Part shown: in pieces, positions 36,321 through 47,024 of the stretch
Layout: every line of letters starts with the position of its first letter
Position numbering within the stretch: the stretch's first letter is position 1
Origin: Euonymus europaeus
Lineage: Eukaryota; Streptophyta; Magnoliopsida; Celastrales; Celastraceae
DNA: 64,000 bases
Assembly (NCBI GenBank): GCA_963580455.1
Contig: OY756968.1
Coordinates: 6,733,544-6,797,543 of the forward strand
Reading direction: 5' to 3'
Notes under the pieces: generated by a model
The model's input: the letters and a program-made list of their open reading frames with translations, nothing else
Told to the model about the DNA's origin: nothing
Database searches by the model: none
Made by a program: the position numbers and the translations under genes

Positions 36321-36765
36321 GGGTGTGTTTGGATTGAGGAAAAGAAAGAGAATGAGAGATAAATTTATTAAAGGAAGAGGAGAAAGGTAGAATATTTTTT
36401 TTTCTTTCTGATGTTTGTATATATTAAAAAAAATATAAAGGAATGAATTTGTCATTTATCTTATTTGAATAGTCATCATAAGAGAAAGGGAAAAAAATGG
36501 TTTAACTTACTAATTTATCCTTATTTTTAAATCAAAGTATTATGTACATGCGCAAAATAAAACTTTCACTTATAAATAACTTAATTTTCTTTTCCTCATT
36601 TTGAAGAGAAACATTTTCATAAAAAATTAGATAATTCTTCCCTTCAATTCTCTTCAAATTCCTTCCTTTATTTTTCATAACCAATCCAAACAAGAGAATT
36701 ATGAGTAATAAGGTCACTTCACTTCTCTTCTCCTCCCTCCAAATTCCTCAATCTAAATATACTCT
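36321..36765. mobile_element. Probable MITE, Tourist-like ends
   Basis: The left end GGGTGTGTTTGGATTGAGGAA pairs with the complement of the right end (AGAGTATATTTAGATTGAGGAA), giving an imperfect inverted repeat around 445 bp of AT-rich non-coding sequence. The GGGTGTGTTTGG start is typical of plant PIF-like MITEs. The expected 3-bp target duplication is not clear, so the exact limits are uncertain. Confidence 0.5.
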
Positions 36766-39141
36766 AGAGCTCAAATAGATATAGGTGTGGCGCTCATTGC
36801 AGTCCATATTTTCTCGGCCACACCTCTAATGTAGAAAATTCCAAGGAAAATTTATCCATAACTGAGTACATTCCTATGGCCTATTTTTTCAAATAAACTC
36901 CACTGCACCCCAACTTTAACAAAATCACAAAAGCAACAACTTTTATAAAAACATAAAACAGAGCATGAACTACTCAAGTACTTCTCAACTCCGAATTGAG
37001 CAAACTCAGTAGGAAGTAGATTCAATGAATCATCTTCGAAGATTCTTTTTGCACCTCAGTAGGAGAAGTGACGAGCTTCCCATATATCTTCAATTGGAGT
37101 AGCATTTATATCTCAAATCGAAAACCAATCCATACTGCCTGAAATCCAAATCAAAATGCATAATCATACCAGAAACCAACAAACCTACTCTCATAGACAT
37201 AACTCAAAACTCCAAACCCAAAATTAGAATGCAAACTCAACTTGTCTAAACAAAGTACAAAGAAAGAATCGAGGACGAAAGGGGGTTGGTGTTTAAAGCT
37301 AGAGGGGATGTACTAATGAGTAGTTGAAAAAACAACCATGTATGAACAAATGTCAACAAAGAGAGCGATGTGCAAGAAATGAAGGTGGAGGCAACTCAGG
37401 CAAGATGAACTACAACTTTTCGTAGTTAGAATGCAAACTCAACTTGTCTAAACAAAGTACAAAGAAAGAATCGAGGACGAAAGGGGGTTGGTGTTTAAAG
37501 CTAGAGGGGAGTTACTAATGAGTAGTTGAAAAAACAACCATGTATGAACAAATGCCAACAAAGAGAGCGATGTGCAAGAAATGAAGGTGGAGGCAACTCA
37601 GGCAAGATGAACTACAACTTTTCGTAGTCGCCTCAGTTCCTTGTATGAACAACTCTGTTTGACTTGTAGAAACAGCTCCACATCATTGAAGACACCAAAT
37701 GAGGGCAAAAACAGAGCATGATGGGAAGAAAGAGGGGAAGTGGATGGTGTAGTTTCCGGGAATGGGTGTTTAGAGAATAAGTTGTAGGATTTTTTAGGGT
37801 GTGGACTACAATTAGCCCATCCTAAATATAGCCCAAATGAAAAGCTCAAAATCGTTCAGTAGTTGACATTGACTATTAAGACTAGATAGGAGGCCCCTAT
37901 CCAGTTCAGATATAATCATTATCGTTATTGTTAAATTTAATTTTTGCTGATAATATTTTTATTGTTTAAAATGCTGTGCCAAATTACATTATTTTGCATT
38001 TCATAGTAAAAAGAAGCAATTGATTATAAAATTGTACCACATTTAAGGAAATTTTCAATCAAGAGACATGTTCAATACTAAAAAAATAAAGAAAAATATA
38101 TTGTTACATATTATCAAAATTGTGTCATATTTTAAAATTTGAACAAACTCTTTTCTTCGTGTACTAAAAAATCCGACAATTGATCTTGAAACATTATCAT
38201 GTTTGTATCTTCAAATAAATAGAGGGCTGAAAAAGATAAACAAATGCATGAAGGATAGAAGGTGGAACATCCGTGTGTGTTTCACAAATAGCTAGAATGT
38301 GTGAATTCCGTAGGTGAGGATGGGGTGAATTGGAGGGTGTTTTGGACATTTAAATAAAAAATGATGAAATGGTACTTCAAGAAATAATTTCAAAATATTC
38401 TCCAAAATGCTAATGCTATTGAAATACCAAATCAAGTCATTGTAGCATCGTTAAGGACACAATTGAGTTTGAGTTTGAGTTTGAGGTTGAGGTTAGGTTA
38501 ATTGGTTGATCAATAATTTGGCCCAATCTGAGTACTCAACTTTGGATTCCTTTGCTGCATGTGAATATAAAAAGGTAAAACAAAGATAAAAGAACTTTTG
38601 GCCACGCCAACAAACAACAACAATTATGAAAGACCAAATGACAAGCATGATTGAAAATCATGGTGAAAAGCTTCCCCTTGACCCTTTAAAGTTACTTTAA
38701 CCAATGCACGCTTAGCTTTTCATAATAGTATTGACATAAAAATTTCTAATTTAAGGCTAAAGATGACCCACTTAACTAATCAATTACACAAACAAAATTG
38801 ACTAATGCTTCTTCTAATCTAGCCATAATTGTTCTCAAACCTTATATAATTGAAGAAAATAATCATTATGAACTTCAAAAATTGAAGATGAAACACCACA
38901 ATTTAAGACAACAAGGAATTTGTCTCAAATTGATCATAGTGTATCAAGATCTAAAATGAAAATTAGGGAGAGATTAACATATTACAAACCCAGTAAAAAC
39001 AATTCTTTTGTTCATTTTGAGTCCTTAAGACCATAAACAACAGATAGTTATATAATTAATTAATCTTCCCCAAAACCTCACAACTTACACAAATTAAAAG
39101 ACCATTTGTCATCGACAAGTCCTCCCTCCACTCTAGCTTCA
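36766..39141. other. AT-rich intergenic region with one tandem duplication
   Basis: Apart from the 202-bp duplication at 37224-37627 nothing structured was found. The minus-strand ORF at 37598-37849 overlaps the duplication edge and shows no family signature. The last 60 bases may be the 3' UTR of the gene at 39142. Confidence 0.4.
37224..37627. repeat. 202-bp tandem duplication, two copies
   Basis: Copies at 37224-37425 and 37426-37627 both begin TTAGAATGCAAACTCAACTT and end CTTTTCGTAG. They differ at only a few positions (for example GGGGATGTACTA versus GGGGAGTTACTA), so the duplication is recent. The unit is non-coding. Confidence 0.92.
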
Positions 39142-39474
39142 TCACTTGGCCTTCCATGTCTTCCTCCTGCTTGTGGTGCGAGTGCCACCACCACCACCAC
39201 CGTCATGCGCCCTCAAATAATTCCCATCATTGTAAATCAACGGCGCATCGTTAGCTTCATCGCCGTCGTCTTCCGTCGTAATCCTAATACAGGAACATCT
39301 CTCTAGTGATCCAAAGAATGCACTTGCCAGACCATTGATGAACCACATAGCTACTCCGTCAAGCTTTCCACGCCCTGGTGAGCCATGGGTCGATGTGGTC
39401 CGGACCCTTGGCTCGTCCGGGGTTGACCTGAGGTTGAAGAAGCTAGAACAACTTGATGAGGTTGTGGCTGCCAT
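39142..39474 (-). CDS. Small plant protein of unrecognised family, 110 residues
   Basis: A complete single-exon frame from MAATTSSSCSSFFNLR to a TGA after KTWKAK. Visible parts are a serine-rich N-terminus, a glycine/arginine stretch, a hydrophobic segment at residues 37-53 (KLDGVAMWFINGLASAFFG) that may be an amphipathic or membrane-touching helix, the motif LERCSCIRI (residues 57-65), an acidic stretch TTEDDGDEANDAPLIYNDG, then a glycine run and a basic tail. Codon use is more GC-rich than the surroundings, as expected of a real gene. The 5' leader is GA-rich on the minus strand. It may be a small conserved plant protein, but I cannot name it, and a downstream exon cannot be excluded. Confidence 0.65.
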   Translation of the reverse strand: MAATTSSSCSSFFNLRSTPDEPRVRTTSTHGSPGRGKLDGVAMWFINGLASAFFGSLERCSCIRITTEDDGDEANDAPLIYNDGNYLRAHDGGGGGGTRTTSRRKTWKAK

Positions 39475-39825
39475 TTTGAGAGCTTGAGAGAGAGATCCAA
39501 GCTAGCTAGGCCACATGAAAGAGAGAGGTTGTGTTGAGAGAAGCTTCAATTTTGTTGTCTATAATAAGAGAGACTAGATCTATTAAGGGTCTTAATTTTT
39601 TGTATATTATAGAGTAATAGTATAATCATAGGTGTGACGTTTGACCATTTGTGGATATATATATATATATATATAGTCCAACATTTCGAATAAATGAATT
39701 TTACGTTGATGTCGTAGCATGCACACATAATCTTTTTGGGTAATAGCCGAGTGTAGTGCGTAAAATCAACGGTAGATCGGCCGAACTCTCTTTGCTCAAG
39801 AATAATGGGTGGCTCGATTTTATTT
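39475..39825. other. Leader/promoter of the small gene, with (TA)n
   Basis: On the minus strand the 70 bases before the ATG are GA/CT-rich. A TATA-like ACTCTATAATATACA lies near 39602-39617, about 130 bases upstream. A (TA)n run lies at 39655-39674. Confidence 0.4.
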
Positions 39826-40600
39826 TTTTTGGATAAAAAGGCTTAACTACAGAATATATTAATAAGCATTATTATCAATATACAATACCAGCCTTCAAGG
39901 AGATGACAAACAAAACTAAGAGGGAACAACAAAACAAAATACACAGACTTCTGTCAAAAAACAATAAAAATAGCAAAACTAGAATTTGAAGAAATACATG
40001 ATGGATGAGATTAGTTCCAATTACCCCTTGCCAGGGGCCTACCATGAGCACGATGAGAATAAAAGAACCAGTAGCAACCTATAATTCACAGCCGCTGTTG
40101 CGCAAAATAAATTCAAAACCATACAACAAAATCAGTATCCTTTCTTGTGCCTTCCTTACTAACAAATCGGCTAACCATTACTGCCTCGTCGAATATGAGA
40201 GAGTGATAAATTTGGCAGTTGCAACTTGGATAAATCAATTGAATTTCCCAGTTGCTCGAGCTTCTAAGGAAATTCCACCAGCTTCGACACCCACCCATTT
40301 AATTATATGCACTATTGGAATCATTTTCTAAGGTGATGCCACGAACTAATAACTCCCTACATGCTATTGTCAGCGATAAAGCCTTCACGACAATCCTTAC
40401 TTCAGCTTCATTTGATTCACAAACACCAACATAACATGAGAAAATACAATTTATATTGCCATTTGAATCACAAAGTATACCGCCAACTCCAACTCTTTCG
40501 GGCTTTCCTAGAGACGAGCAGTCGACATTCCATTTGAGGTGACCATCCTGAGGTGGAGTCCAGTTGAGATTATGCATCACTCTCCTCCTTTGGACCAATT
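39826..40600 (-). pseudogene. LINE 3' fragment with RNase H domain
   Basis: The minus-strand frame from 40598 reads LNWTPPQDGHLKWNVDCSSLGKP, then GVGGILCDSNGN, CESNEAEVRIVVKALSL and TLENDSNSAY. These carry the D, E and D positions of the RNase H domain found at the C-terminus of plant LINE polyproteins. The last part is in another frame (RFVSKEGTRKDTDFVVWF). The minus-strand end runs into A-rich sequence (TATCCAAAAAAAATAAAA), as expected for a poly(A) tail. Only the 3' end is present, so it is 5'-truncated, the usual product of LINE insertion. Confidence 0.75.
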
Positions 40601-41717
40601 ACAATGAATAAACTTTTTATTTCAATACTACAAAAGTCATAATAAACTTGAGTAAATTGACAGAGCTTGAAATTATAAAATAGTGCCTAAAATTTCCTTT
40701 GGTTTTCTCTGTTCTTGAGGAACTTTTGAGGTTGATCGAATTGCTTGAATGATTCACGATTGTTCTTGAAAGTCGTCAAATGACGTGTACAAATTGATGA
40801 AGTTGGATGTTCAAAAGGGTGGATTCTACCATGCTTCAATTAAGAGGACTTTGAAAGAATGTCTAAACTGAAATCTACATAAAGAAATGAAAATGACTAA
40901 AACTGTAAAAGAAAACTACGCTAGGAATGAAAAAGAGAAGCGAACATATTACTTGAGAAAAACAAACTTAAACTTACATGGAAAAGAATGGCATGAACTA
41001 AGAGATCTACAAAAGTTACAGCACTAACTAATTAAAAAGTGTAAATTTGTGTTGGTTCTAGACATATTTGTTTGTCTCTTTGATCCCCTCTTATAGTTTT
41101 TAGAGCTTCATCTTTATTGGTTTACTCGAGTAACTTCTCATACCCGCCCATAATTTAATCCTTGTCTTCTTCACAAAGAAACTGGTCTCAATTATTTGCC
41201 AATTACGTGATGGATTTAAACGAAAGTAGTTCATTTTGTCCAATTTGGCTCAATTAGGCTTCTGAGGCCTAATTAAATTAAGGAGGCAACACCCTTCTAT
41301 ATTTATTGTTGGAGGATCCAATTGTCAACCCCTTAAATTTCAAGATTTGATGTCATTGAATGTGATCAAACCCTTGATCTTCCACTGAATTAGAGATCTT
41401 GGTCAATCCCTACCATGATCTACAGGATCTTCCTTTCTTCTCACCTCAAATGATAACACATATTTGGTCAATGTTCTCCCATGTGTTTTGTTGGGATTTT
41501 CCCCCACACCTTGTGATGAATATCTTTAGAGCTAAATAGTATGGATTTGGAAGGTCTTGAGTATGATTCTCATTGAGAGTAATACCATTGTGACCATAGG
41601 CGGGTGTAAGTAGAGTCAAGGGTCTGACCTTTGTTTTTTATATCTATTAATGGTAGAACATTTTTCCAAGGCAATACATGTAGGAAATGGAGAATTGCCC
41701 ACCTCACTTATATTTTT

Positions 41718-41773
<56 letters not shown>

Positions 41774-42706
41774 GGTGGAATTTTTTTTAAAAGAACATAT
41801 GAGTATAGACTCGAGAAGCTAGAGTAATAGGGTCTAAAATGAGTTTTTATTTACACAACAAAATAGTGTCTATTGTAATCAAATAGATGCCCATGAAAAT
41901 AATGATTTTCAACGTGGGTTGAAATTTTCCTTCATATTGGACTTGTAAGCAAAAGGTTAACTCATTTGCTAATGAATCTCAACGCTTTTGAGGGGGTATG
42001 GTCTTATCTTCTATCCTCACTTCTATGCTTTCACTTGTGAATTCGGTCTAGGGTTTTCAATCTGTAATGTTGTTTAGGGTTTCTCTGGTTCGCGATTTTG
42101 ATTTGCAATGTTGTTTAGGGTTTTACTCGTTCACTTGAATGCTTTGTTCAATTCTTCTAGTGAATGTTTTGTTTTGACAAATTGATTTATGTTTACTTGT
42201 ACAATTTTTTTGCCTAATTTTGAAAAATCTTTTTATTTGTTTAGGTGAGTTTTGAGAAATTCTTTGAAAAATCTTTTTATTTGTAACCCATTCAGAGGAT
42301 TTGATGAATGAATATTTAAATATATTGATCATAGGTCTCATTGGAAAGAGTTTTTCATACTGATTATAAATCTATTTTTTTATTTTAAATCTGACTTATA
42401 TTTTGAGAGATAAAATCGTTTTAATTTTTTTTTAAAAAAAATCTGATGATGTCAGCGTATGTCATACACATAAGGATTTATTGGAACAAGGATAGTTTTG
42501 TTTAGAATTATTTAAATGTTGTTTTGAAATATTAAAAAATTGAACGTAGAGAATGAAATACACATTTTTACTAAAGAACTTATTGGTGAATGTCCCTTTT
42601 TCAATCATTTAATTTTTTAAAACAGAAAAGAGTTTTGAAAACATAAAAGAAACACACCTGTTTCATAGTTGTCCATCGAGTTAAGCAATAACAAATAAAA
42701 TAGTAT
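40601..42706. other. Intergenic, AT-rich
   Basis: No exons could be supported. A compound microsatellite (AC)n(AT)n occupies about 41709-41769. A phrase GAAAAATCTTTTTATTTGT occurs twice near 42222-42283. Confidence 0.4.
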
Positions 42707-44800
42707 TGTGGGGCCAGGTGTTAGATATCCACGTGGTAGAAGAAGCCAAAGAAGTAAAGCACAATGACCTCGCAGATGAAAGGGAGAAGGACGGCGCCAA
42801 GGAAGAAGGGATCTGCTGATCCCTTTATGTCTTTAGGGTACTGGACGAACCCCTACCGACTTAATCCTTTATTTGGTGAGGGGCCGACCATGAACTACTG
42901 AGATCGTCCTATCACTCTATTTATACGAGAGGTCGACCGATCTCCCCTTACTAATGAGAAAGTTAATACCATGATAGGTGGGTCCAGTTCCTTAAATATG
43001 GAATGTAATTATTATGTTCATGAACCCCTATAAATAGGAAGATGAAATATAGGACAAGGGGAATTTTTCTTTTTGAGAAAGAGATTTTTGGTATAATATT
43101 GAGAAGTGAATATTGAGATTGAATAAACGAGGAAAATTCATTCTAGATCTTTTCTGATTTTTCTAGAGTGTGAACCTTGGTGATTTTTTGATACCACATT
43201 TGGCGACCACAGTGGGAGCGATAGCACTTCCACGTTACGAAGAAAGAATGGCGGCGATTAGATCAGAAGTAGTTGAGCGAAATGATTCTCAAAATCTCCT
43301 TCTCAAAGACTAGATCCCTCGGGAAAAATGTCCGCAGAGTGGAAGCAGGCGAGCTAGAGAATGTCGCTATTCACCCCGTTGTTGAAGAAGTTGAAAACGA
43401 AATCCAGAGGACAACTCGTTACCTCGAGACATTAAAACGAGAGTTGGCGAACGCCAATCTGATGGGGAAACGCCCGATGGATAGTCCCTCGAAGAGATCT
43501 GTAAGAATAGAGAGGGTAGTTTCGCGGGTGGAAAAGCGACACTCTCCTAATCGATATTCAACCACCAGAAGATAGCATGAAAAGCATGAACGCAGACAAT
43601 ATTTGGAGGATGATCGAGGTGATCGTTACTCATGTCATGCGAAAAGTCGTGAAAGGCCTAGAGAGGTAAAGTACAAAAGGCTAAACCAGGAGCCTAACGC
43701 ACGAAGGGCCGATCTTATTTATGGGGCTCATGAGCGGGCCATGAAGGCATTAGATGAAATAACTCATCCCCCTTCACTAGAGAAATTAGAAGGAGTGAGG
43801 TTCCAAAGAGGCTAGTGATACTAGACTTCAAACACTACAATGGCTAAACGGATCTAGTTGTTCATCTGAACCATTACATGAGGAAAATAATCCTCTAGTA
43901 TGGGGGGGGAGGCAATTCTGTGTAAGGTCTTCCCCTCATCCTTGGGCTATGGCTTCTCGCTGGTTCCATCATTTGAGGTTGAACTCAGTGTTAACCTGGA
44001 GGGATTTGGTCAAGCAATTCATAAATCGATTTATTGCGGGGAGTCATGAGCAAAAGACTCTTATCAACCTTCTCACACAGAGACCAAACAGCTAGGAGTC
44101 TATGAACTACTACCTGGCAAGATATTTGGAGATGTTCGCAGATGTAGATGGATGTGACAATCAAATGACAATGACCTTTTTTAAATTAGGACTGCCGAAA
44201 GAAAGTAGACTTAAGGAATCATTGACTCTCTATGAGCTGAACTCGATTGAGACCCTATAAGATCGGGTGAGAAGGTACTCGAAGGTGGAGACAAAGGGAG
44301 AAGCTAGGGAAGGCAAGAAGCCTCTCTTCCCAAAAAGGGACGAGTATAAGATGCAGCTAGGAAGAACAGGGAATGATGTCCAATCATCCTCAGGCCGATC
44401 AAATTAAGGGAAATCTAATAAGGGGCAGGTCAATTCTGTCAAATTTAATACCCCGATCCAACGAATCTTTGCTCAAATTAATGACGAGTCATACATTGTC
44501 CGACCATCGAAACTTTTCGGTGATCCAAAGTTTCGAGATTCCAAGAAGTTTTGTGCATTTCACAAAGACCATGGCCACAGAACAGGAGATTGTCGTAAAC
44601 TTCAAAGTCACTTAAAGAAGCTAGCCAAGTAGGGAAAGTTGTCTAAATGTGTAAGAAACAATGAAGCTGAGAAACCACGAGTGAAATAGAATGGTGTAGC
44701 CATAGTCGAACAGATATATGATGACCCAGTTGAGATGATAATGGTAATTAACCTCATTAGGCCTCGTCTAAACGCATCAGTAAATAGCGTTGTAGCTCGA
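42707..44800 (+). mobile_element. Tat-like Ty3/gypsy fragment: 5' LTR and gag
   Basis: An LTR of 492 bp (42707-43198) starts TGTGGGGCCAGG and ends GATACCACA, with a TATA box CCTATAAATAGG at about 43027. The primer-binding site TTTGGCGACCACAGTGGG follows at 43199. Gag lies at 43256-44700 with several stops. It includes RWFHHLRLNSVLTWRDLVKQ (about 43955-44014) and a CCHC-like knuckle CAFHKDHGHRTGDC (about 44551-44592), in the CxFHxxxGHxTxxC form of Tat-lineage gag. The element stops within about 100 bases before P450 reductase sequence begins at 44811. There is no protease, pol or 3' LTR in the window. Confidence 0.8.
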
Positions 44801-45071
44801 TAGGAACCAAGTTAGCTCGAAGCTTCCTGTTGATATGAAAGTGCCTATTATAATGATCGGCGCAGGGACTGGATTGGTGCCTTTCAGGGGTTTCCTACAG
44901 GTTTTAGCAAGTTCATGTTTGATGACTTTGACATTCCTTCTGTCGCATCAAAGTATTGAATCTAATTATTGGGATTTATGTTTTTCTTTCCTTCAGGAAA
45001 GATTGGCTTTGAAAGAGTCTGGAGGAAACTTGGATCATCTATCTTATGTTTTGGTTGCCGAAACCGTAGAC

Positions 45072-45295
45072 TATAGAACCCACTTGCCCAACAGCTTCAT
45101 TGAATAATTGTCCAAATAATACAAACTCATTTATTACTTGACAAGTCACTGTCAACATATGTCTCTTCATCTCACTGTATAGTTACCGTTACTTCAACGG
45201 TACCATTGTTGTGTATATATTTTGCTCTTGTATAGCTTCATGTATTATTGAATGATAAAACTCTCAATTTAATCTTACAAGCTCAAACTCTTTTA
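45072..45295 (+). repeat. 5' LTR of the copia element
   Basis: 224 bp; differs from the 3' LTR at CTTGCCCAAC/CTTGACCAAC and CATTGAATAATT/CATTGACTAATT only. It is directly followed by the primer-binding site. Confidence 0.85.
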
Positions 45296-45666
45296 TGGTA
45301 TCGAAGCGGGTTGATAATCAAACTGTAAATTCTGCTTCTTTCTCAACATCTGCCTTCATGTCTACTGCTACTGGAGATGAAGTTTCTACTGTTGTGGCTA
45401 AATCTGAGAAATCCCTCATAGCTATTAATGCAAGCTCACAACTGGCGTTAAAGCTCACCACAACTAATTTTCCTGCATGGAGATTACAGTTCATGACAGT
45501 GTTCAAGGCTACAGGTTGCTGGGTTATGTGGATGGAAGTGTTGCCTGTCCACCCACCTCAGAACCAGAGAAACAAGAGCACTGGATATGTCAAGATAGCC
45601 TACTCTTGAATGCAATCATCGCTTCCTTACATGAGTCTACCATTCCATTATTGAGAGATGTCTCTA

Positions 45667-47024
45667 TGATAGGTATGAATATACCTATTGTTTTTGGTGA
45701 TAATAACCCTATATTATCTCATTGATATTACCATTTCGGTACATTTATCTATCATTTTGGATTTTGATAGGCAATTGATGGTGCGGAACAAAAAGATGGT
45801 AAATATGGGCAAGATGAGGGCAAGAATAAGCTTCCAAAGTATTCTGGGCGTGATTTATACACGCCTGGGCGGTCTGGGCCACGCACGGATCAGGGGAGAA
45901 TGTTAAAATTCAAGAAAACTGTCATTTCTAGGCGTGCGCCTAGGCGTTGGGCGCCTAGGCGCAATTCCTACACTCCTAGGCGCCCCTGCACTAAAATCGG
46001 CCAGTTTTATCTCGCGAAAGCCCTAGAAAACAGTGACTTTTGAACATCTCGAACGGCCGTTCCAGGGAGCGAAAAATGGAGGAAAGAAGGAGGATTGAAG
46101 GCTTGAAGGACGGATTCTTCATCTTGGCTTACATTTCTTCCGATTTTGGGTTCTACCATTATGTTTCTCTCTCTTTGCTTATCTCTTTCTCTCTCTATGT
46201 GTAACTAAACTCTTTATCACCAAGGCTAGGATGAAGCCTTGGGTTGAATGATGGTTGTATGAATTGATTTGTTTATATGTGAATCTCTTTGGGTATAAAT
46301 CTTTGGTTTCTATGATTATTGTGAATTCTTCTTATCCTTTGTGCTTGATCACCACTTAGGGTTTTGAATGGATTTGTTGGATGGATTTTGTAGATGGTGA
46401 AATATCTATTTAATCATGCTTCTTGGGACCTTAGATTGCAATTGTTGTTTCCATTAGGTTTGGAACAAGTTTGTATGAATCCTATTTCCATTGAGCATTC
46501 ATGAATTCTTAAGCATGTTTAGACCAATAAGATGGCTAGAATGTTGATAGGAACTTCCAACCTAGACCAATAAGATGGCTAGTGATTGATATGAGGGAAA
46601 TTGGCTTGAGTGCGCTAAAACCGACTTAGGTACGGATTCGTTATACCCGAATTGATGAATGTATGAGTGAATTGGTTGTGTTTGTACATCATTGACCCTT
46701 GGTGGATTCCGAAGTCCTGGTGCTTCATTCTTCTACTTGAATTCATTACATTAGTGTAGCTTGCCTCGTGACAGTTTGCATTAGCATTTGCATTCTTCAA
46801 TATAAAAATTCCAAAAACACTTTACTTTTCTTGCTTGTATTCTTTTTAAATTGCAAACCAAATCAACTTGAGTGGAACTTTAATTTCTTGCATTGTCCAT
46901 AATTATATGTAAATAAACACTTGGATTAAGTCATATGTCCGTCTCTGTGGATACGATCTCTACTGACCACTTGTACTAATCTTCTGACTAGTGCACTTGC
47001 TAGTAGGTTATTTTAGACTCAACA
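45667..47024 (+). mobile_element. Solo LTR inserted in copia gag
   Basis: 1358 bp with ends TGATAGGTATG and TTAGACTCAACA and a perfect 5-bp target duplication CTCTA (45662-45666 and 47025-47029). Removing it rejoins the copia gag codons (GATGTCTCTACAAGCC). The last 100 bases (CTCTGTGGATACGATCTC ... GTGCACTTGC) resemble the R/U5 end of Athila/Tat-type gypsy LTRs. It contains a cluster of CTAGGCG/GGCGCCTAGG words at 45927-45986. Confidence 0.88.
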
